Notes: generated from the sequence alone by a model not told the origin. Counted from the first letter of the stretch, positions 32,908 to 45,986 are shown. The stretch: 64,000 bases of DNA from Gonocerus acuteangulatus (GCA_946811695.1 OX328128.1:81412917-81476916); one strand, 5' to 3'. A program made the numbers and translations.

Positions 32908-35900
32908 AGCAGGGTTAATGACAATCCTTCAGGGGGTGGAACTAAACAAAAAATGTAGTTCAACACCACCAACACTTACATCTTACTCCGTGATTTATTA
33001 CATTTTTGAAATCAAAATTAAATTCTTTTAAGGCTAATGCACATTCAATGTTCATAATTGTCTCATTCAAACCGTCATATCAATTCAAAAAGTAGAAATT
33101 AATAAAAGCTTCTGGTTAGCGACAACTTTTCAAAAATCACTACTCTTGTGCCGACTGGCGAAACTCACAAAAGTTGTAAAATTTAATCAGCTTTCCAACG
33201 GTATACTCAAAACTGAGATAATCTCTCAATTTCATAATGTAATTGGAAATCTATTGTGAAAAAAACGCCAAATAAATAAATGTAAAATTAACTTCATTTT
33301 CGTTATATCATAAGAAATAGATGAAAATTATTCCTAATGAAATTGATATTTAATGATTATAGTAAGTCTCACATAAAAGTTGCATAAAAAAGAAAAAATA
33401 CCCTTCAGGCTCGCCGGTTGCAGATTTAGTAGTGTGCGTTAGAACCTCTGGGTCAGTTTACCCACGTTGTGGTGACTAACTGACTCGGGGTGGAAGCTAG
33501 AGAATTTTTTTGTTGTTTTTATTTTATTTTATTTTTTTTTTTGTTTATAGTGTTACAACCCTAGAGGGTCATCAAACACAGATATTCGGAGTTAAACTAT
33601 TTAATTTTAAAGTAGCAGAGACCGAGATAACAGATAGAGGGGCAGCAGAATCCCCTCGGCGGCACAAGGACGCTACTGTCCTATATTTCATGATTTTCCT
33701 TTCTGTTTCTATCATCGAAGCCCTGAAAGGTGCTGTGGTCGCCACCTGGCGCTGGAGGGCGAGCAAAGACTCCAAGGCTTGGGGCCAGAACTTGGCCCAG
33801 AGAGCGTCCGAGTGTCGCCCCAAGCTAGAGAATTATGTACCTACCCCTTTCCGGGGTTGAGTCCGCAAGCCTGTGAAATACGAGGGAGGATGTATGTACG
33901 GGGGGATCCGCATCTTTGCGTCGGCCGGAGGGCTGGATAGGTGAGAGTTGAGTTGAGGTGGAAAGGCACATGTACGTCTCCCATCGTTTTCTGCCTTCTT
34001 TGACGTGCAAAATGTCTGATTTCTGCTTTGGCTTAAAGCACTCTATTCAAGGACGGCAGGTATGTGTAGTTTTTATGCTCCCCTCAGCGTGATTCATTTC
34101 ACCAGCCCTATGGTCTAACCCCGGAGTAATAGGCGGGGGGCTGTTCAGAACATATAGTGTAAGGGACATGACGTCATTGGTGTCTTGTCAATGGTGAGAA
34201 CACTTCGGTCTACTGATGATGAGCATGGCTTCGTCTCAATTTATTTTAATTGTACCTTTTTCGAAAAGTTTTTTAGGGAGTAGCGGTTATAAAGCACCTT
34301 ACCATCCAACATACTAAAGTTTTCTGCGAGTGCTTCATGATGCATTCTGGCCAGGTTATTATGCCGCTAAAGATAAGCTGAATCGGTTTTGTTACAAAGT
34401 CTACATTTGTCAGAGATGTTGGCGTCCTCCAAAACGTGTCAGTGGTAGGATTTCCTTGCAATTATTTGCAGGGTCAATTCAACCACGCTACAGACTATGT
34501 TGATTACATACCCTAATAAAATAATCTATAGTATCATAATTTTGTCCATTGCCATAGGGTAAGGCGATAATTTCCGGCCAGTTGTTAGTCTTGAATTTTA
34601 AGGTTTTAATTATCGTTTAGTTTTAAGATTTCCTTGAAAAGAGAGGTTCATTTTCTGTGAGCGAGAGTTTTGAATATTTTCATCCTTTTTACCTCGGCAA
34701 TTACAGCCTCTTAAAAAATAAATTCTTGTGCAATAAAAGATTATTTGGAACAAATGCAGATTAATGCGGGAAAAACCAATCTACTACAAACAATCCTTTC
34801 CGGAAACCAAGTGTGATTTACACTCCAGTTCTTCTTTATTACCTTGAGCATTCATTTTCTGAGTATAAAATGTAAAGGACACTATACTGCAAAATGACAG
34901 GTTATCAAGATGTGTAAAATGTGAGGACCATGAGGAAAACTATAGGAACCATGTATGACCGAATGATATTCCGTATTACTGTCGTATCGGCAAATGTCAA
35001 GGACCCTGTAGAGACCTCTTATAACCTATCTCGAGAGGCGGGGATCGCCCCCCCCCCCAGACTATCCCCCTAACCATCCCCTATTGAGGGCCTGACCTCA
35101 CCCACGCATCAAGCCGTACCTCTAGATCTGGCGGGTTCTAGTATAATTCAAGCACCTCTCGAAGCAGGAGTGTTTAGAGCCTCAGCTCTTGTTCTCGAAA
35201 TCCCGAGGTCTTGAGAGGCCCAATGCAGTTATTATAGGAAGGAAATCCGCTTATAACTATAGTCATAGAAGATATATATGTTCCCTTTTAGAGGCAGGAA
35301 ATTGTGATTCTAATGAGAAAATAAATGTTTCTACTCAGGCTCCTGCGGCTGGAACATCTGTGATATACACCAACAAGTATTAACATCTTATGAATTTATT
35401 TTATAATTCGGTACCTAAATTTTATTTAAATATGCAAATAAATATATTAAAAATTATACATATTATGATATCGTCAAATAATAAGGTTTTTCAAATACAT
35501 AAATGACAGCTTCTAACTGAATTCTCTAACCCTGCGATTTCTCTAATCCGTCTAGTAATGATTCATCTTAACTCTTACATTACAAATAAAACTGATGGCT
35601 CAAATCTTTTTGGGATTTGTATATGTAGTAGACTCTCCCCAATCTGGTGTTGTCGGGAGTGGGGTAATATCGGATTAGAGAAAATCGGCAAGCAATTGAA
35701 AATCTCATTATTAGATGTAGTTCTATGTACTCTGCTCTAATTACGAAATTTATTGTTGGTGTTTAGTGTGAGATACCTACCTCTATTGACAAACTTCACT
35801 GACGTACCTTGCTCTAATTAAAAACCTTATTGCTGTATGGTGCTAGGCGCAAACTGCTCAAATGACAAACCTTACTCCTGGCAAAGTATTGCTCTTGAAG

Positions 35901-36959
35901 AAAAGGAAATGAAAGATGCTCTGACGAATGTATGGAAATAGAGCGCGAGAAAGACATTAGTTCTTCATCTCTCTCTCTCTCCATTTCTTCTTGTCCCCCA
36001 CCCCCACCTCTTTCTCTTGAAGGAGATTTTTCAACCACTTCTCTTCCCTTTGCTCCCAAATTACACGACCTTCAATATTCAACGCCTCCGCTCTTCCCGC
36101 TCTCTACACCCCATGAATAAATGCAAATGTCTCCACCCTTCTCGGGAATTAGGAACACTTCCACTCACGAAGGCTATTCTCTCCCTTTCCGAGACAATTC
36201 AACAAGTTCTCCTCAAGACAGATAGCTTAGCACTTACAATATTACTTTTTAGTGTCGAGGAAGCTGATATTACAAGGTGTGAAACATCTCAACATCAGTG
36301 TGTAGTGACCATATAATAGTTCCAACCACTATAATGGAATAACAACAAAATAAACATTAAAAGGTTCTAAGTTACTTATTCTTAGCCAAAACGCTCAATA
36401 TAAGTAAGGAGCAAAACTATGTTTTATTGCTTACAGATTTTTTTTACAGCAATTTACATATATAAAAATGTTAATTGTTAAGTTATTATTATTAGTGAGG
36501 TTATTAAGTTACAATTTATGTATTACTTCCAGTAATATATGAGTACCATTACATTAATTCCATAGATCATAATTAACTTTTTAAACTTAAATATAAATAT
36601 ATATACATGTATGAGTATTTACATAAATTAATAATTAATTACTATATATATCCCTACATACATTTATATACACACACATATAAATAATTCTAAGGTTAAT
36701 GCTAGTAACTCTATAAAAAGACATTTTATCACTCATGAAAAAGTGGAGTAATACTTTTAAGGATAAAATCCATTAGTAAATACCTCGGTGAGAAGTGTTA
36801 AGATAATGTTTTAAGTAACCTTTCACACCTTAGCTGCAATGTGTGTCCCCGGGAGACATGTAAGTTGTTTTCTCCTAGTGCGAGAAGAATTCCAAGTGTG
36901 CACCCTTCAAGTGAGAGGAATTTATTATGTGTAATAGATTTAATATTCCGGCCAATTAT
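32904..36959. other. Four kb of low-copy sequence without a recognisable gene
   Basis: A 116-codon frame at 33510-33860 (+) and an overlapping 83-codon minus frame lie in a GC-richer patch (33590-34110) that could be an exon or CpG-rich remnant, but no domain is recognised. 35270-35340 resembles 26365-26420 ('ttgtgattcta', 'agaaaataaatgtt'), so a diverged interspersed repeat is present. 35965-36030 is CT-rich. Confidence 0.4.
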
Positions 36960-37051
36960 TAGTGTGAACATGTTTTTTGAGCGCGTTTCCTCCCTCCTTC
37001 CATAAGGACGAAGCCCGTTTATGCCGTCAAACGGTGGATTAAATTTGTTTT

Positions 37052-37122
<71 letters not shown>

Positions 37123-37160
37123 GTGTGTGTGTGTCGCCGAAATGTCCTAAATATATATAT
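36960..37160 (-). repeat. Diverged family 1 3' end with (AT)n
   Basis: 'gcgcgtttcctccctcc' hairpin remnant, 'cttcgtcc' and then (AT)n at 37055-37120 follow the family 1 layout read on the minus strand. The terminal CTRR is not clean. Confidence 0.5.
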
Positions 37161-37569
37161 ATATAAAGTGTTTTAATAGGACGCATGGTTAAATTCTTGT
37201 AAGTTAGGTTTATTGTTATGGTAATGATTTAAATAATAATTTAGAAAAAAATATTAATGAGTCTTCTTACTTTAAACGGATTCCTAATTAATTCTTAATT
37301 GATTCATTAATTTGGTTACAATTGTTCATTTGGAGACAATCACATCGCTTCATAATTTCCCAAAATTGTCACCATTTACTCTACAAATATTCCTCAAAAA
37401 TGAAAAATGTCATCATTCTCTAGGGCATAGTGGAATTTATTGGAATGACAGACCACATACGTGTCTCCCGGGAAGTTCTTTATCTGCCAATCAGAGAAAG
37501 GTTTTAGCGAAAACTTGGAATCACATTGAGCACCCTGCTACATGTACATATAGTTTATGTACACTCATA

Positions 37570-37624
<55 letters not shown>

Positions 37625-37792
37625 TATAATAGATATTTGAGGTACTTAGCACTTGAAGACGCCTTTTTCAAAGGGGATGCACTCATTAATAACTATATTT
37701 TATTATATCACCACCACAAATCAAGCTTGAAACGAACCGCCCTGCAAATAAATTTTAAATAAATTCAAAACCACAACCTGAAAAAAATGATA
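37161..37792. other. Unassigned sequence with (AT)n at 37573-37618
   Basis: A 105-codon frame at 37312-37629 ends in the AT tract. No domain is recognised. Confidence 0.35.
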
Positions 37793-38324
37793 AATTAGAT
37801 GAAGCACTGTAATAGAACTGCCCTATGATACTGCGGTAGAATTCGAAGAAGCATTAGATGAAGCACTGTAATAGAACTGCCCTATGATACTGCGGTAGAA
37901 TTCGAAGAAGCATTAGATGAAGCACTGTAATAGAACTGCCCTATGATACTGCGGTAGAATTCGAAGAAGCATTAGATGAAGCACTGTAATAGAACTGCCC
38001 TATGATACTGCGGTAGAATTCGAAGAAGCATTAGATGAAGCACTGTAATAGAACTGCCCTATGATACTGCGGTTGAATTCGAAGAAGCATTAGATGAAGC
38101 ACTGTAATAGAACTGCCCTCTGATACTGCGGTAGAATTCGAAGAAGCATTAGATGAAGCACTGTAATAGAACTGCCCTATGATACTGCGGTAGAATTCGA
38201 AGAAGCATTAGATGAAGCACTGTAATAGAACTGCCCTATGATACTGCGGTAGAATTCGAAGAAGCATTAGATGAAGCACTGTAATAGAACTGCCCTATGA
38301 TACTGCGGTAGAATTCGAAGAAGT
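37793..38324. repeat. 59-bp tandem repeat, 9 copies
   Basis: The unit starts attagatgaagcactgtaat and includes 'gccctatgatactgcgg' and 'ttcgaagaagc'. Copies are nearly identical with rare single changes (for example near 38074 and 38120), implying recent amplification. Confidence 0.96.
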
Positions 38325-38919
38325 GGGAAAAAAGTCTTTGACCCTAAGTTAGTAATAAAAGTCTCAAGTAGCTGAATATAATTACAAGTATATTACTCAG
38401 AGCCTTGTAATTTCTTCAACATAGAGTCATCGAATAAAGAAGAATCTAATAAATTGGATATTCCGGGCTTATTTTCTTACCAGGAAAATACTCAATTCAA
38501 AATCTAATTAATTAAATTCCCTACTTTTTTTTCTTCAATTAATCTTTTTCAGCCTTTCAGCTTCTGAGACAAGACGGAAGGTTAATTAGAATTTAAAATG
38601 AAAAAAAAAATAAGCTGAAGGAGACTTGAAACTCTATTCAGAATATTGTCTAAATTAAAATGACCCAGTGTAGAGCTGAAGTCTCTGGAGAAATATCAGC
38701 GTAATAATTTCTGCACTTGCTTTTTCGCAATATTCCAGCAAGGATTGTACATTAAGTATAGAACGTAAATAGTTTGTAGTGTTAGTTTTATTAGTAGAAC
38801 TACTTTATTTATACTGACAGACTCAGAAAAAAACAATTTCCCAGCATTTAAATTTGGTGTTGGGTGCTTTAAGGTTGATCAAAAGAACCCTCCTAACGAA
38901 CGGATTTTGATTATTTTTA
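38325..38919. other. Unassigned sequence
   Basis: AT-rich, no gene or repeat recognised. Confidence 0.35.
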
Positions 38920-39250
38920 CGACGATTTGTCTGTTTAGATGACCACAACAACTAGGCTGGCATGGCCAAATTAGTGTTTTGGGTCCGGGGCAACCCCCCC
39001 CCCCCCAGTGGACCAATTTTGGTGGTTAACGAACTCTTTCAATCGTTTCCCATGTGAAAGCAATATACCAAGTTTCGTGGCGAAAGAACAAATACCCTTC
39101 TGCCTACCGAGTAAACCGACATATATATTTTAACCGGGGTCATTTTCGTTGTCTACTAGGTAGGATCGATAAAGATTTTAAGAAGTTTTTCAAAGCTTCC
39201 GTCATGAGTGCACCCTCAATAGCTACTTTCCTTCGGAGGAAAGTGCTAAA
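38920..39250 (+). repeat. Family 2 repeat, 3' fragment
   Basis: It ends 'ctttccttcggaggaaag' then TGCTAA at 39250 and includes 'taggatcgataaag'. The 5' part is lost and the (AT)n is reduced to a few units. Confidence 0.75.
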
Positions 39251-39466
39251 AGATAAAGTGCCTTGGATTATAAGTCTATCTCTTTGGTAGTACGTAATTA
39301 TTGAGTAATTCGTTTCTGTCTCGTTGTGTGCAAGTACCTCACCAGTTACTGTCCATCAGTGCATGGACTAGTTTCAGCTCTCTTTAATAAATTTGGCGAC
39401 AGGGTTTTTTTTCGGGCTTGAAGGTCAAACCTATTTATTTATAGCTTGATAATTCAATGTTCTTAC

Positions 39467-39570
39467 CAGCATGACTAAACCCAGTCACATACCAGCATGT
39501 CTAAACCCAGTCACATACCAGCATGACTAAACCCAGTCACATAACAGCATGTCTAAACCCAGTCACATAC
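39467..39570. repeat. 26-bp tandem repeat, 4 copies
   Basis: Unit cagcatgactaaacccagtc plus acatac, alternating 'atgact' and 'atgtct', exact 26-bp spacing. Confidence 0.95.
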
Positions 39571-39907
39571 GGACTGCTTTTTGGCTTGAAAACTGGTTGA
39601 TATTTTGGCTTCCATTTTCGATTAGTCAACACCAGAGAGCGGGTTGATAAGTAATCTCTCGTCCAATATGGCAGCCTCCTGCTGCCCGCGATAACAAATT
39701 CAGAACAAACAAACAGGACAATCCTCTCTGACAGCTTCCAGGCAGCGTTCTAATCGAAGTCCCTTTCATTCAACCATTCCTCGTTGTTTATTAAACTCAG
39801 GAAAAACTGTGTAGAAAAATATTTATGTATAAAAACTGTAGTATTTAGGATATCAAATTAATTTAATTGTTTGTTATGAGGATTTCCATTCGATCGATAT
39901 ATGTAAG

Positions 39908-40830
39908 CTCTCCCCCCCCATCCACTCCCTCCTTTCCTCTCATCCCTGCCTTTCCTCTCCCTCCTTTCCTCTCACCCCTCACTTTCCTCTCCCTCCTTTC
40001 CTCTCACCCCTCACTTTCCTCTCCCTCCTTTCCTCTCACCCCTGACTTTCCTCTCCCTCCTTTCCTCTCACCTCCGCCTTTCCCTCTCCCTCCTTTCCTC
40101 TCACCCCTGACTTTCTTCTCCCTCCTTTTCTATCACCCCCGCCTTTCCCTCTCCCTCCTTTCCTCTCACCCCCGCCTTTCCCTCTCCCTCCTTTCCTCTC
40201 ACACCCGCCTTTCCCTCTCCCTCCTTTCCTCTCACACCTGCCTTTCCCTCTCCCTCCTTTCCTCTCACACCCGCCTTTCCCTCTCCCTCCTTTCCTCTCA
40301 CCCCTCACTTTCCTCTCCCTCCTTTCCTCTCTCATCCGCCTTTCCCTCTCCCTCCTTTCATCTCACCCCTTTTCCCTCACCCCCGCCTTTCTCTCTCCCT
40401 CCTTTTCTCTCACCCCCGCCTTTCCCACTCCCTCCTTTCCTCTCACCCCCGCCTTTCCCTCTCCCTCCTTTCCTCTCACCCCCGCCTTTCCCTCTCCCTC
40501 CTTTCCTCTCACCCCCGGCTTTCTCTCTTGCTATCTCCCTCTCTCTCCCTTTCCTCTTCTTCTCCTTCTCTCTCTTTCTCCCTCTTCCATTCTCCTCTCG
40601 CTTTCCGTCTCTCTATCCCCCTCTCTCGCTCCCTTCCTCCCTCCCTCTCTCTTTCCTCTTTCTTTGCCTTCCTCTCTCTCACCCTCTTTCCCTCTTCATT
40701 TCCCTGTCTCTCTCCCCCACCCCCTTTCACTCTTTCTCTCTCTATCTATATTTCTCTCTGACTCTCTCTTTTTCCTTCTCTATCCCTCCTTCTTCCTCTC
40801 TCTCTATCACTGTCACTTCCCACCATACTC
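39908..40830. repeat. Polypyrimidine tract of 0.9 kb with 36-37-bp minisatellite core
   Basis: Over 90% C+T on the plus strand. The core unit has 'ctttccctctccctcctttc' and 'ctctcacccccgc', about 15 copies to 40520, then irregular CT repeats. Long frames on both strands (Ser/Pro/Leu plus, Arg/Glu/Gly minus) are compositional. Confidence 0.93.
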
Positions 40831-41311
40831 CCGCTTGCCCATGGTTCCTCCTAGAACTGATAAACTACACTGATATCAACACATGCCAAGATATTCTCTA
40901 ATATCCATGGAAATGCTAAATACTCCAATGCTTGAAACTGCTTTACCTACATGCTCCTCTTCATATTGCAGTTATTCGCATACAGACTCATATAGATTTA
41001 TGTATTTATCATTAAGAACATAGAGAGAGGAAACACTAATTGCAATAATTCCTGGATACATTCCAATTATTAATTCCTGGAATATATAATATTCTACTAA
41101 ACATTGCATTATTTCCAGGTAGAGGGTTCTGCCGATAATTAGAGTAGCCGTAACAGCTTGTTAATTACTAACCACCTGTTGTAGTGTTATCACTATATAT
41201 TCGCCTTATCACCTCTCTTGATTGTAGCACCTGAATATTCGACAAAAAACCTTGTAGATTTCAGGGAAATTGTTCGTAAAACACAAGAATCTACTGAAAA
41301 GACAAATATTT
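40831..41311. other. Unassigned sequence
   Basis: No gene recognised; short repeated 'taattcctgga' motifs near 41050-41080. Confidence 0.35.
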
Positions 41312-42198
41312 GTCGGAGAGCTGGTAACGCACTTTTCATGAAGTGTTTTATGCACCCTGAAATTCTGCTATAATGTACCTCATGGGTAGATAAGAACATA
41401 AGTATGTGTTTCCTGGACATACCTTGGATCACCAGGTACTGCGCATAGGGGAAAGGTGCAAAACAATATTGCCCAAAAACAGTGTTTTATTCAGAAGCCA
41501 ACTTAATGAAAAAACTGCATATGAAGGCAATTTTAAAATTAATAATAAATAAGGCGGGCACTTTTAAGGAGGTTAAAATGTAAATTTAAAAAAAAAAAAA
41601 ACCAAAGTACCTAGTTTTTATTTTTAATATTAAATGAAGTGCTTTTACACGCTGCGATTTGAACAGTGTCATCAATAAACATATTTGAAAATAATTACAA
41701 AAGGGCAGACACTTTTTTGGGGTTTAATTAACATGACAAATAAAAATAGATGTAGCCTATGATAGACTGCAATACACTGTGTGTAAACGTACAAGAGTAT
41801 GAGAGCACCGCGCAGTTGTGGTTATTCTCTGCGCTTTCATTCGTTCTTGCTCATATGATCTTGTACAGCTGTTCCGGTTTAAATGGCAGCGTGAATAAAA
41901 CTCTCATTTAATATTAGAATAAAAACAATTAAGTTTTTTTTTTTTTATGTGTTATACCCCTTAAAAGTGTCTGCCGTATTTAGTATTCATTGTAAAATTG
42001 TCTTAATTTTATATTACAGATAGTTGGCTTCTGAATAAAACTCTATTTTTGGGAAATATTGTTTTGCGTTCCAAGGTATGTCCAGGAAACACATATTTAC
42101 ATTCTTATCTACCCTAAAGGTACATTATAGCAAAATTTCAAGGTGCATAAAACACTTCATGAACCGTGCGGTTCCTTACTCTCGGACTATTACAGAAA
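41312..42198. repeat. Fold-back repeat, arms of about 250 bp
   Basis: The left arm 41312-41580 contains 'catgaagtgttttatgcacc', 'tgtttcctggacatacc' and 'tattcagaagccaact'. The right arm 41945-42198 contains their reverse complements in mirrored order. The left arm has about 25 extra bases near 41430-41455. The loop of 360 bp holds further 'agacactttt' echoes. Superfamily unknown; no clear target duplication found. Confidence 0.82.
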
Positions 42199-42852
42199 AC
42201 ATTTGCATTTACAAATAAGAATAGTTCTTTATCCCGTTCGACCATCCAGCTCCATGAGAGAACCACGCAATGCTGATGAGTCTGTTGCCCAAGCGTCACA
42301 TAAAAAAAGCCCTACTCGCAGGAAGTGCGTTATCTTAGCGCGGTTCCGTTCTTATCTCTAGTGTCATTAGGACAGATTGAAGTGCAAACAGTTAATATTT
42401 TGGTTCGAACTTTCTTGAAAAGCTTTGATGGCATTACCTGGAAGGGTCATCCACTAGAAATACTTATCTCACTGTTCAATGCATTAAAAAATATCATAAT
42501 GTTTCAAATTTTCTTGTATTCTTCTACTATAGTACTAATTCTACAAATAAGTCCAATTTAAAACAAAAAACAACCAATTAAAATGTGAGCTAAACAACTA
42601 CAAAATCCCGTTCAAAAGAACAAAACAAACACATATGAAGTTTTAATCACTTATTTCTCCGATTGACATCGCCTAATCGAAAATTGATTCAGAATCTTTT
42701 TTGTAGAACATTTAGTAATCTTTTGAAGGAATAACTTCCATTTACCACGTCTTACTAACCGTTGGCGAGATATTACGGAAAATATACGAAGTTCCCAAAA
42801 CTTTTCATGTCTATTAATAAAATATTTTATTCTAGGGTCTTTTGTATAATAA

Positions 42853-44001
42853 GGCCCAGCGCACACGGTGCAACTGTTCTGCAACTCGAGTTGCAAACTA
42901 GTTGCGTCTGAAACCAGTTTGCAACTGAAATGAAAAATCTTCCTGCTCACGGTGCGACTTTTCTGCAATTAGAGTTGCAAACCAGTTGCGTATGAAATTA
43001 GTATGCAACTGAAACAAAACACGCGAGTATATTGGCTTGTTTTAAATCAATTGCCCAACAAGTGGTTAGTTTATTTAGTGAGTTACGTACAAGGGGAGTA
43101 TACAGCGATGGGGGTCACCAATATGAACTATTTTTATTCTGGTGATTCTACTTGCAAAAAAAATGGTTCTCAAAATAAAAATAAAATTTTAACTTTTTTG
43201 CATATATCGTCAATCCCAGAACACGTAGAAACACCCTCATTGGAAGGAAATGTGTCAGATTATCGACCCTCCAAGTTTGGTTTGAATCGGGTAAATATTC
43301 TTTGAAATATGGCCGGATTCTTGAATCTTTAACAAACTTGTAAGGGCCCTCCCTCTTAGTGAAATTTAAAATACCCTTTTTTTTTTATTTTTGTAATATT
43401 CATAAAATTTGAATTTAGGGGTTTTTTAATGTGCTAAAAACGAATATGACATCCGTTTTTAAATCAAAAATTGCTTCACGTTAAGTTCTTGATGGCACAC
43501 GTTGTTATTGGCTATATGGCTCAAATACACTTTACTTAAAACTGCCTTTATATTTACATAACCCAAAATAACATAGCTGAAAAACATATGTAATGAATTA
43601 ACCTTCATGTAACTAAGCAACCGCAAATATCGATAGAATGCAAGGCTGTCCGACGAAAGTCTCGTACAACTCAAATGCAACGCAACTGCAACCGCGGGCC
43701 CACGGTTGCGTGTGATTGGTTTGAAATCGTCAGAAATAAGTTGCGTCGTGTGCGCCTGCCCATTGAAATACATTGCCGAGGTCGCAAAACAGTTGCGCGT
43801 GCAACTGGAGTTGCAAACGAGTTGCATCGTGTGCGATGGGCCTTAACATATGTTTGGTTTCAGGTTAGTTTGAAATCGTCAAAAAACATTGCGTCGTGTA
43901 CGCCTGTCCATTGAAATACATTGCCGAGGTCGCAAAACAGTTGCGCGTGCAACTAGTTTGCAACTGGAGTTGCAAAACAGTCTCACCGTGTGCGCTGGGC
44001 C
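42853..44001. mobile_element. PIF/Harbinger-like non-autonomous element
   Basis: Ends are ggcccagcgcacacggtg and caccgtgtgcgctgggcc, flanked by TAA (42850-42852, 44002-44004). GGC ends and a 3-bp TWA target are Harbinger features. Both ends are present twice: left motifs recur near 42950-43015, and a second right end finishes with 'gatgggcc' near 43843. 'gagttgcaaac'-type subterminal repeats are dense. No transposase recognised. Confidence 0.75.
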
Positions 44002-44131
44002 TAAGCATACACTTTTCAAGAACTAGTAACAGTTACTCATTTTATTATTATTTGGAACATATGATTCACCTCTAACCTAATTCTGTATTTAAACGCATTC
44101 ATTTATCGGATTTACATGAAAAACACTAACA

Positions 44132-44383
44132 ATGAATTTGCTTAAGTTAAGTCAGTTAATATCTAATGTGAAAGTTTCAGTCCGGTTTCTTCAGAAGAAG
44201 GGATTAATCCATTCTGATAAAAAGTGCTCCAGACTTCATAAAATGAAAATTTATTATAGAAGGAACAGAGGGCCAATTTGGAAGTGTAATCGGGCAGGAT
44301 GTAAGAAGGGAATTAGCATTTATAAAGGTACGTGGTTTGAAAACAGCAAAATACCACTCAAAACAGCATATTATAGAGTTTAG
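44132..44383 (+). pseudogene. Merlin (IS1595/ISXO2-like) transposase N-terminal domain remnant
   Basis: The 83-codon frame shows F-L-Q-K-K-G-L, a C at K-K-C, then W-K-C-N-R-A-G-C-K-K-G-I and K-G-T-W-F-E-N-S. This is the N-terminal zinc-finger region that precedes the DDE core of Merlin/IS1016-type transposases. The core is missing. It lies within MITE X and is not part of the larger Merlin element. Probably a relic that marks X as a deletion derivative. Confidence 0.65.
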
Positions 44384-44654
44384 TAAAGTAACAGTAGAGT
44401 AACTGTTACTAGTTCTTGAAAAGTGTATGCTTATTAGGTAAAAATGCAGTATCCAGCCCTCCAAACCGATTTCTTTCAAACTTTGCACAATAACGTATTT
44501 TGATGCACTAAACACGAATACGATAAAAAAAACAAAAACCGTCGGATTTAACTAGGAAAGAAGTTATTAAGCACTAAAGTTCACTGTTGTGAGGTTATGA
44601 GAGCTAATGTAAACAACTAAATTTGTGACGACTTTAAGGCATACATGACTTTAA

Positions 44655-45690
44655 CCCTAGTCCGGGCGCGCTGGTTGCTTTTGTCAACCAGTCGAATGAT
44701 TTCATTTCCATTTTCCACAAATTCTGACTCAGACGCTTCCAGCCGCTAATACCTTTGCCCAACATCCTTCCTTTTCCTTCAGTACAATTTTGACTTTAAT
44801 AGAGTGAACATCTGCAATATTATTCATTATTTAGTCTTTGAATCCAGCTTTGGTAGACAAAGTCAACCACGCGCCCGGTCATGTAAGTAATTTAGTTTCT
44901 GTTTTTTGCTGATTATAATTTTCACGTCTCTTCTCTTAATCGGATTATACTATTTTAGGTCGCGTTTTATTAAAAATGAAGACATACCTAAAATTTTAGA
45001 AGAGCTTAAACAGCAATCAGACGAGGAAAAAGAAGCTAGAGCTTGTGCTGGCAGACCATCAGAGTATGATTCTTCCGACTCTGAAGATGAAATCGTATGT
45101 CATTCTGACCAGGAACATAACAGTGATACCGAACAAAAAATAGATTCTGAAAAGGAAACAACCTCTGAAGATGAGATGGACACAGATTTTTTCTATGGAA
45201 AGGACGACACTATGTGGGCTACGACGGCTTTCACCAAAAGTTCATCTAGGACTAAATCAAAGAATATTGTAAAAATATTACCAGGTCCAAAAGGGGAAGC
45301 AAAAAATGCTATTACTGAAATTGATTGACCTCATGTTCGGCTTCAGCACGCCAAGGAGCATAGAGATTGACCAAAATCATCAAATCAAATTTCAGAAAGA
45401 TTATTTTTGTAGACCTGTGTTATTAATCTTCAATGAGCGATTTTTGTTAAATTTTGTGATGTGGATTAAAGAATTTATTGAATAACTTGAATTGAATTTT
45501 AAATATTATTTATTTTATTATTATGTCATATAACCCCTAATATCAATAAAAATAATAAAAAATTATGTTCATGCATAATAGTTAAGGTTAAGAGTGGGTA
45601 TATACTCGTAAGTTAAAGAAAACTGTGGTGGTTGACAAAGACAACCACGCGCCCGGATACGTGACTCTAATAGACGCGCCCGGTCTAGGG
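44655..45690 (+). mobile_element. piggyBac element nested in Merlin
   Basis: TTAA at 44651-44654 is followed by CCCTAGTCCGGGCGCG; the right end is CGCGCCCGGTCTAGGG followed by TTAA at 45691-45694. A subterminal pair 'ttgtcaacca' / 'ggttgacaaagacaaccacg' lies inward. The transposase is reduced to its N-terminal part. 1036 bp. Confidence 0.88.
44906..45328 (+). pseudogene. piggyBac transposase N-terminal region
   Basis: The frame opens with a hydrophobic stretch that may be non-native. It is followed by an acidic, Ser-rich segment (S-D-S-E-D-E at about residues 57-62) and then W-A-T-T-A-F, N-I-V-K and P-G-P-K-G-E-A-K-N-A. The acidic N-terminus plus the PGPKG-A motif is the usual lead-in to the piggyBac (DDE_Tnp_1_7) domain. 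The frame stops at 45328, and the DDD core and Cys-rich tail are deleted. Confidence 0.75.
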
Positions 45691-45986
45691 TTAAGGCATA
45701 AATGACGACTTTAAGGCATACGTGCTATGCGTTTCCGCTCGCTCCGCTCGCTCAAAAAGATAACAAAACCCCAGTCAATCCAACTCGCTAAAATTAATAG
45801 ACTATAATATTAAGCACTAAAGTTAGGAAGGTTATAAAACTAGGCATCAGCGTATTTGTAAACGCGCATGCGCAGATATGTAACATTGGGAAACAGAGAA
45901 CTCTCATTTGAAATGTTCAGAAACCATTTATTCAAAGATATTGTTAATTTTAAGGGCATCCTCACCCGTCGTCACCTGTCGATTAA

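Noticed and set aside
33510..34110. Possible host exon in a GC-richer patch
   Set aside because: Opposite-strand ORFs overlap, no domain, no convincing splice pattern; listed only as unassigned sequence.
39867..40901. 344-residue Ser/Pro/Leu ORF
   Set aside because: Pure consequence of CT-rich composition; no domain, and the opposite strand is also open.
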